Assembly: GCF_004104075.1 (NCBI RefSeq)
Contig: NZ_QOVK01000028.1
Location: 1 to 46,437 of the forward strand
Reading direction: 5' to 3'
DNA length: 46,437 bases
Source: Leeuwenhoekiella polynyae
Lineage (GTDB): Bacteria > Bacteroidota > Bacteroidia > Flavobacteriales > Flavobacteriaceae
Below are positions 19,201 to 27,033 of the stretch, one piece after another. Numbering within the stretch: the first letter of the stretch is position 1; each line of letters begins with the position of its first letter. Both the position numbers and the translations under genes were made by a program. A model generated the notes under the pieces. That model did not search any database. It worked only from the letters and a program-made list of their open reading frames with translations, and was not told the DNA's origin.

Positions 19201-20439
19201 TATCCAATTCCAACAAGCTTTGGTCCTGATAAAACCAAGTTTAGCTCTCTTCAAGAAGCTTTATTAAAAACTAGAGCTATTGTAGGGATTAATGCGCCGT
19301 TATTTCCAGATTTATCTGTTATGGCACACGCAGCGAATCTAATATTCCAAGTGTTTCCCACTATGGCAACTGTGGGAATGTATCAAAATAAAGGACAAAT
19401 TACTCCACCCAAACCATATCAGCCTGAAGAAATTGCCGTAAAAAGTTTTGACTCTATAGCTGATTATAAGCAACCTAAATTAGAGGGGGTTTTAAGAAGA
19501 CATATATCAAATGAAGCACTTGGTGAACATATAATAAAGGGCTCAAGAATATTGTCTAAGTGGACAAATAAGGCACAATTAGATTTAAATCAAAGCCTAC
19601 AAATGGCTAGGTTTGGTGAATCTAGAAAGAATAGTGTTGAAACAAAACGCTTGTACGAAGGGGGTGCCTACATATGGCGTTTGGATAGCCGGAAATCCCA
19701 TAAAATTAAATTGGATGGAAATTTAGAGGCCATTGCATATTACTTTGACAACGCAGATAATTTAATTGGAAAACACCTTGTTTCGCCTAACAAACAATTC
19801 AAAATAGAGCAAGGAACCGCTCAAGTAGCCATTCTTGCACATGATTCTGGAATACATTCTTCGGTTGGTTGGCAACTAGATACTAAAGTTGCTAAGATAA
19901 ACTCAAAATGGGCCATGACAGATGGAAGTTTAATATGTGTGCAAAATGCACAACGTGTCAAACTTTCAGAAGCAAGAAGTCTTACAGGGGTAATTAGGAT
20001 GAACAGTATGCTTGCTCAAAATCAAGTGCTTGCACTAAACGATGAACTCGTACCCGGTTGGATTCAGACCAGCTGCTTCACCCAAGACAAATACATTGGG
20101 GTTTTACTAGATAGCGATCAGGATAATTCTATTCAAGTAAGTACAGCAACTAATAATTTACCAGAGATTTTAGGTAATGGAAAACGCGTTAAAATAATTC
20201 CTTGCAACGGTAAATTTGTTCATGTTTATAAGTTGCGAGAGCATAAAGATGAAAAGCAAATCTATGCTGGTATTATTGTAAAACCAACTGATAGCAGGAC
20301 AACTGTGCACGCTATTTATAGTATGAAACCTAAAGACTTTACTCGTAAAAAATCTTTAGAGCAACAAAGTATAGTACAACAAGCATTGAATACTTGCGAG
20401 CGTGAGCATAAAACTTCTAATATATCAGTAACAGGTTAA
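10288..20439 (+). CDS. Giant DUF6603-like protein, 3383 residues
   Basis: I chose ATG 10288 (MAGSLNTPN) over a TTG 9 bases upstream. There is no signal peptide. The N-terminal 160 residues are followed by a charged Lys/Asp/Glu linker (about 164-197). A very long middle part alternates amphipathic beta strands ('L-x-F-x-x-G', 'G-x-x-L-x-L-x-L') with helices and recurrent 'DP-x-x-x-L' turns. Two low-complexity linkers occur near 2032-2064 and 2155-2191. From about 2230 a region with GPPAFFITGLAAGFGFNR (near 2369) matches what I recall of DUF6603, a large bacterial domain of unknown function. The last 600 residues are a separate mixed domain. It shows none of the usual enzyme motifs. The strand-rich layout could form a long groove or solenoid, perhaps for lipids or as a scaffold; this is speculation. 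It is followed after 10 bases by the next gene. Confidence 0.75.
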   Translation: MAGSLNTPNTSALIERRSNTNEFEVAQDNKNYIKFEGLDPVLGTLGIMIGLLLKEESAEDTYLLDPEWFTDPYNKTKKGITKNGQQMGPLIGQLLGSFGGNALGIPIKDPAILGTWYPIQLKNKTSEAFEPTGLYVVSTDNKVKDEVVTTAIGIGVLKKWEFNNEDQEVTESKKDTNKKEDKKIDKDANSDKKDQGIKVEVWASLPIVVLGADGVSLTFIDENNVNPVTIGVAAEGVDPENALIKINGIEFNGVKFSSNLFIAPEPKFEVSLEILGLKLAKDDTPKNYSLADLEAITPLEILDTAVNLFIGALSKQFTDKEKELQYFAPLFGFSSHVPDHDEIRLPLMQWIELTENAINQKDAAIPFFNWFNALCSDTNNLKAWLSCFSGFLGITDPLKAVMGKGSRLQPFQSPLIQVDGIGQLNFNLGSGVTGNGDRFLYPGLSFTSKSLQIDTSDAYFMMEADLELAHFRLSTTPNTTTNNAALALNFITNFNLTGKDGDVLLDDYKGISLGKLSGGIAIGALTGAVIPHFELINLTLPAQRGGKTQDDNTPNKFGVVNLLSPDELANIGAVALSAALQELILGKEPGSFRNGIAVLLGLKEPVSPIEWPIPPFSEAGISNSIKDPIHAWAQYYLTLIEDKTLTNGVRPFTYLLKAFAQMLEIGGSSLDVTGGGTPDNPWKVGLTVNGSDMPVHLIAYEDTSDSNDTVSLVFGLSLIPELQLDGIKIVPNITIETIQIDLFKDKPAAASWFHKAQATISLPDGFTTPKFGDATIGVTNVALSGGWYQTTGWSWSMLIDNPTLSIGSNKPIVGASLNFSEQSSWSNLVKEGVEAFGPFFTGALGLAMMRSKTRVGLLTAASFGLLTDFSEYSIFQESGLKWEGFKGLKLDDFGDPLQLIRSQLAGNLETPSHAQRFLSLLSWSLTNQAKAPKILGVGSFADPYLTPLPLGFDLPISYNEATQSIGLGLAKNLTYEYNTTDFKFKVAVSNRLNGIVYGLADGSFPKNDQTPSLVNSVLLTNVNTAEHLITLPDDLGYLGALELGFKITLIDDTLDFEPTLVLKNTRLEGQKAAADIDLATYLAESKHVQSAFMSMLNTGLQKVFKVVSNKDLFKDVYSVLSELGLTLDYNFSAKNKVAPGVLGINIGGWQSLLANPKTFMETQLIGLMGKPDSGNQLTELVSTLTGFKFPDVPLPALQLLSGLGIVGSEEDNFVFNLKTLLNIVTDPVEELKRRFEELFTNTANRQALAKQLTRTIPETEVGFFVFSANNNGLVSFKIPEEKPLNFGAVTGRDDKEYPFVSLFGGIDLSFANDSLEVQINSRVPLLNLALQNSFTISLQGNQIVLPTPAISISWGDGKKPAAPPFVILPIDKNKSTSSFYTDQFTTLAPAYAINTISNAVFESALLDKYPLVQHIFSMLGIAKPISNDPPEVLLAESEATVPMTMQSILGLLTDPLGWLLSDQVLGTNGRFNIAKLTNKLALIPEKSFTPASGNPITIGPNTHKTGMLLKGLPYNFSIEISGSVTDIKKENIHNTDLALFKFGCSAIDIADSASVNDLSFAVRVTPDFQAAISGGAKLATGAAGGLFIDFEYDNDFKFSFAGGTPKNPSGVVQLIPFTGWGALAGQAGTLATTKVIEQVVPVILEKLKPKAPDFVTALTDFGTNVPVKNLINTIANLVSNPPAEQLLGEAIEEAALNWIKGLFIEDQLTKTIVAIQGIFAQVPEQIGTVTVDTKEKGLLVFSPGVNLPIELFFGVDGENLGLWVGLNIPKIPYLSMNVLRTGIGIDVATLSKVSISFGSQIILPLDQSYGPGIKLERNKDSEFSLILDPMANSKDPDTNSDMAIQLLPVFFGTKGEEPEDLGETIQAWTLQVIKNVLPRYVSILVLNNEFVKMWLEYNLFTKVPHTEIELSAAQILVATTLICDGDSCNSTKKEEEIRYVLNTIDKIADITPLGFLSNLLQELLSETVTIVKIGEQGSISIGPKSDPNPDNLYGINIHMPDFKIEKAPNMVLQFGATNSEWIDQTSQITMVTGSESGSATAKAESKTKGNIAVKKADDTKKSLKPGIQFYVPITINNSVPEIDFDQFNIVLGNIGFDVVGKNGQPIVDLSRFKLGGVQPRVLLDFQFKGKNTPEVTFGGNLTLADMGLSLAPNTLSSGNDQGEKSNTKNPIASNLLGSGSEGDDSKNQPSNPTFSIQAAYTQNFASDQGNLWVNLANPTGEGKQIIFPIQRSFGPLFIDDLGVGWNDKEKDRPLLDVLFSGNVDLAGLKIDLIGLDVGIPVKTPADFGAYEISLQGMDVSFNGGAVTINGGLLKQDYEDTVIYNGAAVIKAASFSLMALGSYAQIKNTNNNNVTSLFIFGAIDIPLGGPPAFFITGLAAGFGFNRDIQIPPITEVMNFPLITGMLNGDLSSSDNPESALAYLGDLVTPRVGQYWLAAGIKFKSFELINTAALLFVQFGVNFEINILGLSYAALPPETKQENALAYFELALKVSIKPDAGVISVEAMLTPNSFVLTKDCKVTGGFAFYLWFKNTTQLVDGKTVLVPKGQFVITLGGYHPKFKAPVYYPKVPRLGLMWNMDFDVASLSINGGAYFTICPTAVMAGGYLDAVFKAGPLKAWFSAYANFLIEWKPFYFDVGIGVTVGVLFGVTIAGVDITLSVQMSAVLELQGPPVGGFIKVDWVVISFTIPFGDKKPDTSDNNLGSWDAFAESFLPQSESEKDINKPVQPLLKAGARDAKAAYTDPKKQQVLKWNSGAGLLNANAKQIPDDQTPWTVNTMFYSFNIKSVVPVNVLNAQLTEEPSDLYSINGVSSIGVRPMGFTKNLKSPVLVTVKYLDGTVVNLKKRHLLPEASLDGSPAALWSQMKLSKSAPPGGDNMIIVDTLVGATITANTFIIKDTIPAFDLINLKYTKNSPRLLPFAKTPVYSGLSTPLSQTLPYTQIMNTIMADGTNETSNIIERRNNIYKSLQQIPAYPIPTSFGPDKTKFSSLQEALLKTRAIVGINAPLFPDLSVMAHAANLIFQVFPTMATVGMYQNKGQITPPKPYQPEEIAVKSFDSIADYKQPKLEGVLRRHISNEALGEHIIKGSRILSKWTNKAQLDLNQSLQMARFGESRKNSVETKRLYEGGAYIWRLDSRKSHKIKLDGNLEAIAYYFDNADNLIGKHLVSPNKQFKIEQGTAQVAILAHDSGIHSSVGWQLDTKVAKINSKWAMTDGSLICVQNAQRVKLSEARSLTGVIRMNSMLAQNQVLALNDELVPGWIQTSCFTQDKYIGVLLDSDQDNSIQVSTATNNLPEILGNGKRVKIIPCNGKFVHVYKLREHKDEKQIYAGIIVKPTDSRTTVHAIYSMKPKDFTRKKSLEQQSIVQQALNTCEREHKTSNISVTG

Positions 20440-20449
20440 ATTTATTAAT

Positions 20450-21955
20450 ATGACAAATAAAAATACAACCAAAGGGAGCATAAAAAAGAGCACGTTACAA
20501 GCTGGCAAGATTAAGTTTATTGATGCTATCGAACCTCCTTTAAAAGCTGGAGAATATACATTAGAAGCAGTACAGGAAATTCAAGATATTTCTAACGACG
20601 GTAAACCACTACCTACTTATAATGCCACTAGAGAAATTAACGTAAGAGGACCGCAGTTCAGCATTAGCCAGTCATTAATTCATGCAACATATCCGGCGCC
20701 CTTATCCGTTGGAGGCTATGCTGCAGATTTGCCACATGTAGTATTAACAGATTTTGCATTACCATGGTCAAGACCTATTAACTATAAGACACCAAGTGAA
20801 GATTTAGAAACTCCTTGGATAGGTTTATTAACCCTTCATCCCAACGAAATAACAAAAAATACAAAACCAAAAATTGTTACTGTACAACAGCTGATCACAC
20901 CAGAAGATAATATTCAAGGCCCAGTTTTGGATAAATCGGCATTAAGTGATCAGTTAAATGATCAAGTAACAGTGATAGACCTCAATTTTGAACTTTTTCA
21001 GAAGATTTCCCCAACAATAGGGGACTTAAAGTATTTGGCACACGGACGTGAAGTTAATACCGATGGTAAAGTCATGCTTGGAATGGACGCTGATGGTTTG
21101 TTTTCATTAGTTATAGGGAACCGATTACCGGCAGGAGATCCTGAAAATAAAGTTCCTGTAGAAAACCAGGTGTTCATGGTTTCTTATGAAGGACATGAGA
21201 ATCACTTAAGGAATAGCTTAAAACCAACGGCCGATACTATACGACTGGTTGTACTGTATTCTTACAAGTTTTCTCAAATACCTGCTGCTTCAAGCTTTTT
21301 AGGAGAAATGCTGGCGCTTTGTGACCCAGGTAGTGGAGGGGTTAGGTTGCTCCAGATGCCAGGAGATATTAAGAATATAACAGACGATATGGCTCGTTTA
21401 GCAATAGATATTGGATATACAGCTTTGCAAAACGATATGCGTGCAGGAGAAGAAATGACTTCTTGGTATCGGGGACCAACTGTTCCAGCTCCAACTAAAA
21501 GACAGGAAGATTTAGCTTATGGTACATATTTATACAGTGATCACGCCATTCACTACGATCCGTCAACTGGAATTTTTGATCAATCCTATGCAAGTGCATG
21601 GCAACTGGGGCGTTTGCTAGCACTTTCTGATGGAGCATTTGCACGGACTTTGTTTAATTGGCGGAATGCATATGTATTAATTGCTATGCAAAAAGCCAAA
21701 CAAAAAAATATAGATGATAATATTAAAAAATTAGCAGGAACCTTCGCTAATGACCCTAGAGCAATACAGGATTTGGATTCTAGTTTAAAATATAGTTTGG
21801 TGAAGTCTTTTACAAAACAAGCCTGGCCCATGGCGACATCACGAAAAGACAAAATGCTAGGAACACATTTACCGGGTGTGCTTTCGAAAGAAGAAAAATT
21901 AGAGATATATAACAACGGTCAGGATCCGCTCCTGGTACTTTTAAATAAAAAATAA
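20450..21955 (+). CDS. Large protein of unknown function, 501 residues
   Basis: No signal peptide or membrane segment. The N-terminal part is basic and Thr-rich, then a conserved-looking block reads YNATREINVRGPQFSISQ and SVGGYAADLPHVVLTDFALPW with W/P/R pairs. The C-terminal third is helical (AWQLGRLLALSDGAFARTLFNWR; MQKAKQKNIDDNIKKLA) and ends near a KEEKLEIYNNGQ segment. I recall similar sequences only as conserved hypothetical proteins. The gene starts 10 bases after the giant protein and its stop codon is followed by the next ATG after one base, which points to translational coupling and a shared complex with the 311- and 1376-residue proteins. It has no enzymatic motif I can name. Confidence 0.65.
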   Translation: MTNKNTTKGSIKKSTLQAGKIKFIDAIEPPLKAGEYTLEAVQEIQDISNDGKPLPTYNATREINVRGPQFSISQSLIHATYPAPLSVGGYAADLPHVVLTDFALPWSRPINYKTPSEDLETPWIGLLTLHPNEITKNTKPKIVTVQQLITPEDNIQGPVLDKSALSDQLNDQVTVIDLNFELFQKISPTIGDLKYLAHGREVNTDGKVMLGMDADGLFSLVIGNRLPAGDPENKVPVENQVFMVSYEGHENHLRNSLKPTADTIRLVVLYSYKFSQIPAASSFLGEMLALCDPGSGGVRLLQMPGDIKNITDDMARLAIDIGYTALQNDMRAGEEMTSWYRGPTVPAPTKRQEDLAYGTYLYSDHAIHYDPSTGIFDQSYASAWQLGRLLALSDGAFARTLFNWRNAYVLIAMQKAKQKNIDDNIKKLAGTFANDPRAIQDLDSSLKYSLVKSFTKQAWPMATSRKDKMLGTHLPGVLSKEEKLEIYNNGQDPLLVLLNKK

Positions 21956-21956
21956 T

Positions 21957-22892
21957 ATGAAATCTTGGGTAAATAAAAAGACATTTCATGAAAGATTGGC
22001 AAAGTCAATGTCAGATGATTCGACCCATTCAGATCTTCCCGATTTGCAACTTGATCCAGAAGTAGCGCAATGGTTGGGTAAACTGTCTTTGCTATACGGG
22101 GTTCCTCTGGAGTATTTGGTGCCAGACAGTCGTATGTTACCGCCAGAGAGTATTCGTTTTTTCTATTTGGATAAAAACTGGACAGATCGACTGTTAGACG
22201 GTGCTTTAAGTGTTGGTGTATTATCCACTAAAGAACAAATATTTAATAAAACATTTTTTAATAAAATATACCAGGCAACCGATTTAGCTCAACAAAATAC
22301 TAGAGCATTAATTCGCAATAAAATACCAGAAGTTCCAACTCATATAGGAGGCACAATTACCGGCTTACTTATTAGATCTAGGGTGGTTTCTGATTATCCT
22401 GGTTTAGAGATTAAAGGAACTACAAATAGTGGTGAAAATGAGCTTAAAATCCTTAGAATGGATAGATTGTCTGATACCTTAATTATTTGTTTGTTCGACG
22501 GAAAGCCCGATAAGGTAGAATTTATTCAACCTTCCGAAGGCTTACACTTCGGGATTCCTCAATTCTTTATTAATGAACCCAATAGAAATGCAATACTACT
22601 CAGGGGTCTTGGATTTAATGGAATATCGGGCGGAGACCAGATAACAACTAACGATGGTAAAGACAATGTAAGCGTGCATGTACCTTTAACCGAAACAGCT
22701 AAAGGGGTTTTAGACATCACACAATTAGTTGAAAACATTACAGATAAATTTAAAAGTCTTCCTAAAAATCCAATGGGAGATTTATCTGAACTTGGTGCAG
22801 GTGGGTTTGCCATTCAAATGGTGGTAACACAACAAATTCAAGAATATATGTTAAAAACATCTGAAGGAGAAACTCCAGATGATTGTAATTAA
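21957..22892 (+). CDS. Protein of unknown function, 311 residues
   Basis: The product is soluble by sequence. A distinctive N-terminal block reads LGKLSLLYGVPLEYLVPDSR, then LPPESIRFFYLDKNWTDRLLDGALSVG, a Pro-, aromatic- and Trp-containing helix pair. A central region LRMDRLSDTLIICLFDG and PSEGLHFGIPQF is beta-rich. The C-terminus is helical, with GDLSELGAGGFAIQM. It begins directly after the previous stop codon and ends 6 bases before the next start. I believe proteins with the 'GVPxEYLVPD...LPPESIRFFYLD' block occur as conserved hypotheticals beside similar large genes in other bacteria, but that memory is unverified. A part in the same assembly as its neighbours is inferred from coupling alone. 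Confidence 0.65.
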   Translation: MKSWVNKKTFHERLAKSMSDDSTHSDLPDLQLDPEVAQWLGKLSLLYGVPLEYLVPDSRMLPPESIRFFYLDKNWTDRLLDGALSVGVLSTKEQIFNKTFFNKIYQATDLAQQNTRALIRNKIPEVPTHIGGTITGLLIRSRVVSDYPGLEIKGTTNSGENELKILRMDRLSDTLIICLFDGKPDKVEFIQPSEGLHFGIPQFFINEPNRNAILLRGLGFNGISGGDQITTNDGKDNVSVHVPLTETAKGVLDITQLVENITDKFKSLPKNPMGDLSELGAGGFAIQMVVTQQIQEYMLKTSEGETPDDCN

Positions 22893-22898
22893 TTCATT

Positions 22899-25800
22899 AT
22901 GGCAAATAAAATGAAAGTTTGGCCCGGGCCTAGAGTTCTTGTACCAATGGCAACAGATGTGTTGTTAATAGGAGAAAGAGATATTCCAATAAACAACGGC
23001 GGAATTCCTATGTCTTCAACTAAAACAAATTATTTTAATTTGTTTTTTACAGGTAACGCAGAATCGGAGCCTTTCAATAAATTATCAGTTAATTCTCAAA
23101 ATGAATTTAAAGTTGGTGCGCACATGATGTGGACCTTGCCTTATAGTCTTAGACAAGGAAGTCAAGTTAAAGATGACAACGGAAGCACAACAACCGATTT
23201 TCCATTTACACCTAATCGCTGGTTAATAACACGCTTTGAATATTCAAATATTAAAAACGGGACAGCTCCTAAGGTAATCTCTAAAATAATTGCCAGTGAT
23301 ACTTTATCGCCCTCATCTTTCCCTCCAAAATTTAGCGAAAGCTTGTATCCAAAAAAAATAGAGGGTTCTCAGACCCCGGTAAGTCAAATTGGAGCGCATA
23401 TGGACTTATCTGATTGGGATGGGAGTCCCGGGACAGAACAGAATACTGCCCAAATAAAAGCAGTAGGACCGGGAGTCGTATCGTGGTCTGTAGTATACGA
23501 CAATATCCAAAATGTCTATTCGTTTGTAGATGATAGTTTGAGTCCCGAGGCCACAAGTGCGAACCCTTATAACTATACCTATTCTATAATGGGATGGTAT
23601 CAGGATCCTAATCAAGATTTGGTACAAAAAATTAAAGGAGAAAATGCACTAGAATTTGCAACCAATTTAAAAAACAATTTAGGTTGGGATTTTGGCACAG
23701 ACGAAGATAACTCTATAGAAACCGCTATTGAGGCCTGGAATATTTGGAAGGAAACGCACGGTCTTAACGGTGATTTTAATCCGGACAATCTTAAATTACC
23801 GCCACAAGTAAAAGCTGCAATAGTTGCATGGCATTCTTACTGGGAAGCCAATGGCGAAGCCACAGACCCTGGAAATCTAGCAAAGCAAATGTTGTGTCAC
23901 TCTATGGTTGGAACCGTTAAATGGATAGGTCCCAAAACTGCTTACGAATCTGGAAATCCGCTTGCTTCAAAATTGGAAGTTCCTAAAATTACAGTAGGCA
24001 GTACTGCAATTGATGCGGTATCCACTTATATTGCCAAACAGATTCAAGAAAATTCTGAGAATGGAAACTCACTGGCAGATGTTCCAGTAATTTCTCGAGC
24101 ATTATCTGCATTTCAAAAAGACTTATTAGAAGATTATACAGTAGATCCAATCCGGGTTGAGAATTTATTGCACGCCTCTTCTTTTTCCAGAAATTCAGCA
24201 GGAACACAGTGGATTGTAACACGACTTACCAGTGATACCAACAACCAAGATACAAAACCGCCAACAACCTTTGCTGGTAGACAAAGTATTCCATTGAACC
24301 AAGAACAAACCGCTGCTCTTACCCAACTAAATGGGAATCAAAAGAGCTTAAATGCGATTAATTTGAATTTAGAAACACAACGTGCAGAACTGTTTAGACT
24401 GTTATACAAACAAAACCTGATTGAAGGAATTGTGAATACTGTAAAAGTGAGCGATTCAACTAAGGGAGCTGTATTGGAAAGCATTCAGGCGTTAACAACT
24501 GTAATAAAAACAAATCATGATAAAGCAGGTCGATTAGTACAAACAATAACTCAAGAGAAAACAGCATTACAAAAAATGCTGGTTGATGAATCCATGATTC
24601 CTGAAGTTGACCTGCCAGGGTATGAGTTGAAGGAAGTTGATTTAACCGGGTATTCAGCACCTATAGACCCCATTATTGCCATTGCTGGGGCTCAACTGGA
24701 TACTAAATTTTCTTCTGCGGTAGCGACCAATTCAAATGCTCCATTGGCCGTAAGATATACGGGTCAAGAAATATCTTCTTTTTTGGTTCCGGCTTTTTTA
24801 AACAAACCTTCGGTAACCATAACAGCAGCGGAGCTATTGTCAAAAATTCAAATGCCTGATTGGAATATTATTCCAAAAGAAGTTATGGGATTGTGGATAG
24901 AAAATGTCTTATTAGATTATTCTATGGCAGCTGTCATGGCCATTATTTTTTTCGAGAAAAATCAGGTCCCAGATTCGGTATACAATGCCAAATCTGGAAC
25001 CGACCGCACCACTCCTTTAGAAGATTTAACTCAGCGCATTGGCTATAGGCAAACTTTGGTTTGGGAAAATGCAGATTCATTAGAACACACTACACAAGCA
25101 TTAGTAAGTGCAGCTGGATTTAAAGGTATATTACCCGCTAAGGCCGGTGTAGCCTTTAGAACAAAACAACCTTGGACTCCAGTATTTATGGACTGGAAAG
25201 TTAGATGGTATCCTACATCAATAAATGCTGTGAATCCTTTTGACGGATGGAGCCTTGGCGAAATAGATTATGTTACTTCGAATACAAGTTTAGAGAAAGA
25301 TGGAAGTATACTTCTATGGGGGAGAACTATTCTCAATCCTAATGTAGCTAAAAGCATTCAAAATAGATTAAAGCCCTTAGAAGACCAATCCTTAGATGAA
25401 TTTCCTGATTGGATGCAAACGGGTTTAGAGTGGGCTTCAAGACAAGCTGGAAGCTTTGATTTATTGACACAATCATTAAGCGGGTTTAATGAACAACTCA
25501 TTACTAAACTTAGTGCTGCAACATCTTTTATGAGCAGTGGAGCAGGACATAGTAAGGAACAAGATTTACTATTTCCCGCAATGAAAGCCCTAGCTACTGA
25601 ATACGAAAGCTATATACCACAAGTTGGAACAACTTCCTGTAGCGATATCCCAGAAAATGAGCAACAATATGCACCTATAAGATCGGGTCATCTTGAGATT
25701 ATAAACTTAAATGTAGTGGATGGCTTTGGGCAAGTAATGTTTGGAAAACTAGATCGCGATGGCGGTGATGATTCACCTATTGTAAATGTCCTATGGTCTG

Positions 25801-27029
25801 AAACTTTTTATTCAAGTTTAGACAAACAAATCAATTCTTTTGGGAATATTAATCCAAGAGTATTACAAAATACCAGGGTTAATATTGACCTGATAAGAGC
25901 AGATACGACTCAAATTGAGTATACCAATTCATCCGATTTGACCAGCCCTATTTGTGGATGGGTTATGGCGAATCATTTAGATAATTCTTTAATGGTTTTT
26001 ACCAGTGAGGGAACTAATATAGGTGCTGTTATAAAAGTTCAATCGGAAGATGTAGAATCCAGAGGGAACTGGAGTATTCGCTGGGATAGTGCCCCAGGAT
26101 TAGACAATCCGTTAGGTGCACCGCCAGATATTGAGAACGAATTTTTATCAGGTTTTATTAATGCCTTGTTGCAAACAGGTTTTGAAGGGTCGTTGGCCTT
26201 CGAAAACCTTATGCAAGCTATAGATAGTACGTTGTGGACAATGGGAACGTACGGACGTCAACAAACAGATAACCTGTCTTTACTAGTAGGACGTCCTATA
26301 GCCGTTGTTAGAGGAGAGGTAAGTGTAACCATTGCCGGCAATCCTATTTATAAGCAATACTGGTGTAATACAGGGGATTTTTATAATGAGAATGGAACCT
26401 ATAAGCCACAGGACCCACCATACATGTCGATTTCATTTCCATTGCGTATTGGCGATGCCTTTTTGGCAAATAATGGAATATTGGGGTATTTTCCAAATAA
26501 TAAATACGACGTATTTTATCCGGTATATGGGGCAGAAGGACAAACTCAGAATTTAATGGAACTGCTTCGTGCAGGCAAAGATTTCAGATTCAATCCTGAA
26601 ATGGTAATCACCGGATTTAAATCAGACTATATTAAAGAAAAACCAGTTCAAATTACAACTCAATTAAACGGAACTCCAACGCCGTTAACCATGTTAGTAG
26701 ACCCCAATGGGGTAATTCCGGTTTTTTCAGGGTGCTTGCCATGCGTAGAAACTAATTTGCCAAATGGTCCGGTGAGTAAAGCATTAGAAAGATTAACAGC
26801 ATCTTTTCGTGTTGGACCTATATTGCTACCCCCAGAAAACGTTCAAATGCCAACACCAGACGAAGTCACAGGAAAATGGTCTTGGAAGCAACGTAAAGAT
26901 ACCGTAAGCTGGAGTCCAGACCAAGAGGTTCAAGATCGCGTGCATTTGGGTGATTTACATTCAAATCCACTCCGAATAAAAGAAGGGTGGCTCACACTTT
27001 CTAGAAAAGATAAAAACCAAGAATCCTAG
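22899..27029 (+). CDS. Very large protein of unknown function, 1376 residues
   Basis: No signal peptide. The N-terminal 200 residues contain WTLPYSLRQG and FPFTPNRWLITRFEY, a 'W-x-LP-x-x-LR ... PNRW-x-x-x-R' arrangement that looks conserved. Residues about 472-564 form a long helical, probably coiled-coil segment (repeated Leu, Gln and Lys heptads). Trp-rich blocks follow (WTPVFMDWKVRWYPT; WENADSLEHTTQALV). A C-terminal domain holds VNVVDGFGQVM-like strands and IRSGHLEIINLNVVDGFG. The last part carries a Cys-x-x-Cys (SGCLPCVE). The helix in mid-protein and the size suggest a scaffold or elongated structural protein. It begins 6 bases after the previous gene and ends 4 bases before the next. 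Function unknown. Confidence 0.65.
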   Translation: MANKMKVWPGPRVLVPMATDVLLIGERDIPINNGGIPMSSTKTNYFNLFFTGNAESEPFNKLSVNSQNEFKVGAHMMWTLPYSLRQGSQVKDDNGSTTTDFPFTPNRWLITRFEYSNIKNGTAPKVISKIIASDTLSPSSFPPKFSESLYPKKIEGSQTPVSQIGAHMDLSDWDGSPGTEQNTAQIKAVGPGVVSWSVVYDNIQNVYSFVDDSLSPEATSANPYNYTYSIMGWYQDPNQDLVQKIKGENALEFATNLKNNLGWDFGTDEDNSIETAIEAWNIWKETHGLNGDFNPDNLKLPPQVKAAIVAWHSYWEANGEATDPGNLAKQMLCHSMVGTVKWIGPKTAYESGNPLASKLEVPKITVGSTAIDAVSTYIAKQIQENSENGNSLADVPVISRALSAFQKDLLEDYTVDPIRVENLLHASSFSRNSAGTQWIVTRLTSDTNNQDTKPPTTFAGRQSIPLNQEQTAALTQLNGNQKSLNAINLNLETQRAELFRLLYKQNLIEGIVNTVKVSDSTKGAVLESIQALTTVIKTNHDKAGRLVQTITQEKTALQKMLVDESMIPEVDLPGYELKEVDLTGYSAPIDPIIAIAGAQLDTKFSSAVATNSNAPLAVRYTGQEISSFLVPAFLNKPSVTITAAELLSKIQMPDWNIIPKEVMGLWIENVLLDYSMAAVMAIIFFEKNQVPDSVYNAKSGTDRTTPLEDLTQRIGYRQTLVWENADSLEHTTQALVSAAGFKGILPAKAGVAFRTKQPWTPVFMDWKVRWYPTSINAVNPFDGWSLGEIDYVTSNTSLEKDGSILLWGRTILNPNVAKSIQNRLKPLEDQSLDEFPDWMQTGLEWASRQAGSFDLLTQSLSGFNEQLITKLSAATSFMSSGAGHSKEQDLLFPAMKALATEYESYIPQVGTTSCSDIPENEQQYAPIRSGHLEIINLNVVDGFGQVMFGKLDRDGGDDSPIVNVLWSETFYSSLDKQINSFGNINPRVLQNTRVNIDLIRADTTQIEYTNSSDLTSPICGWVMANHLDNSLMVFTSEGTNIGAVIKVQSEDVESRGNWSIRWDSAPGLDNPLGAPPDIENEFLSGFINALLQTGFEGSLAFENLMQAIDSTLWTMGTYGRQQTDNLSLLVGRPIAVVRGEVSVTIAGNPIYKQYWCNTGDFYNENGTYKPQDPPYMSISFPLRIGDAFLANNGILGYFPNNKYDVFYPVYGAEGQTQNLMELLRAGKDFRFNPEMVITGFKSDYIKEKPVQITTQLNGTPTPLTMLVDPNGVIPVFSGCLPCVETNLPNGPVSKALERLTASFRVGPILLPPENVQMPTPDEVTGKWSWKQRKDTVSWSPDQEVQDRVHLGDLHSNPLRIKEGWLTLSRKDKNQES

Positions 27030-27033
27030 TACT

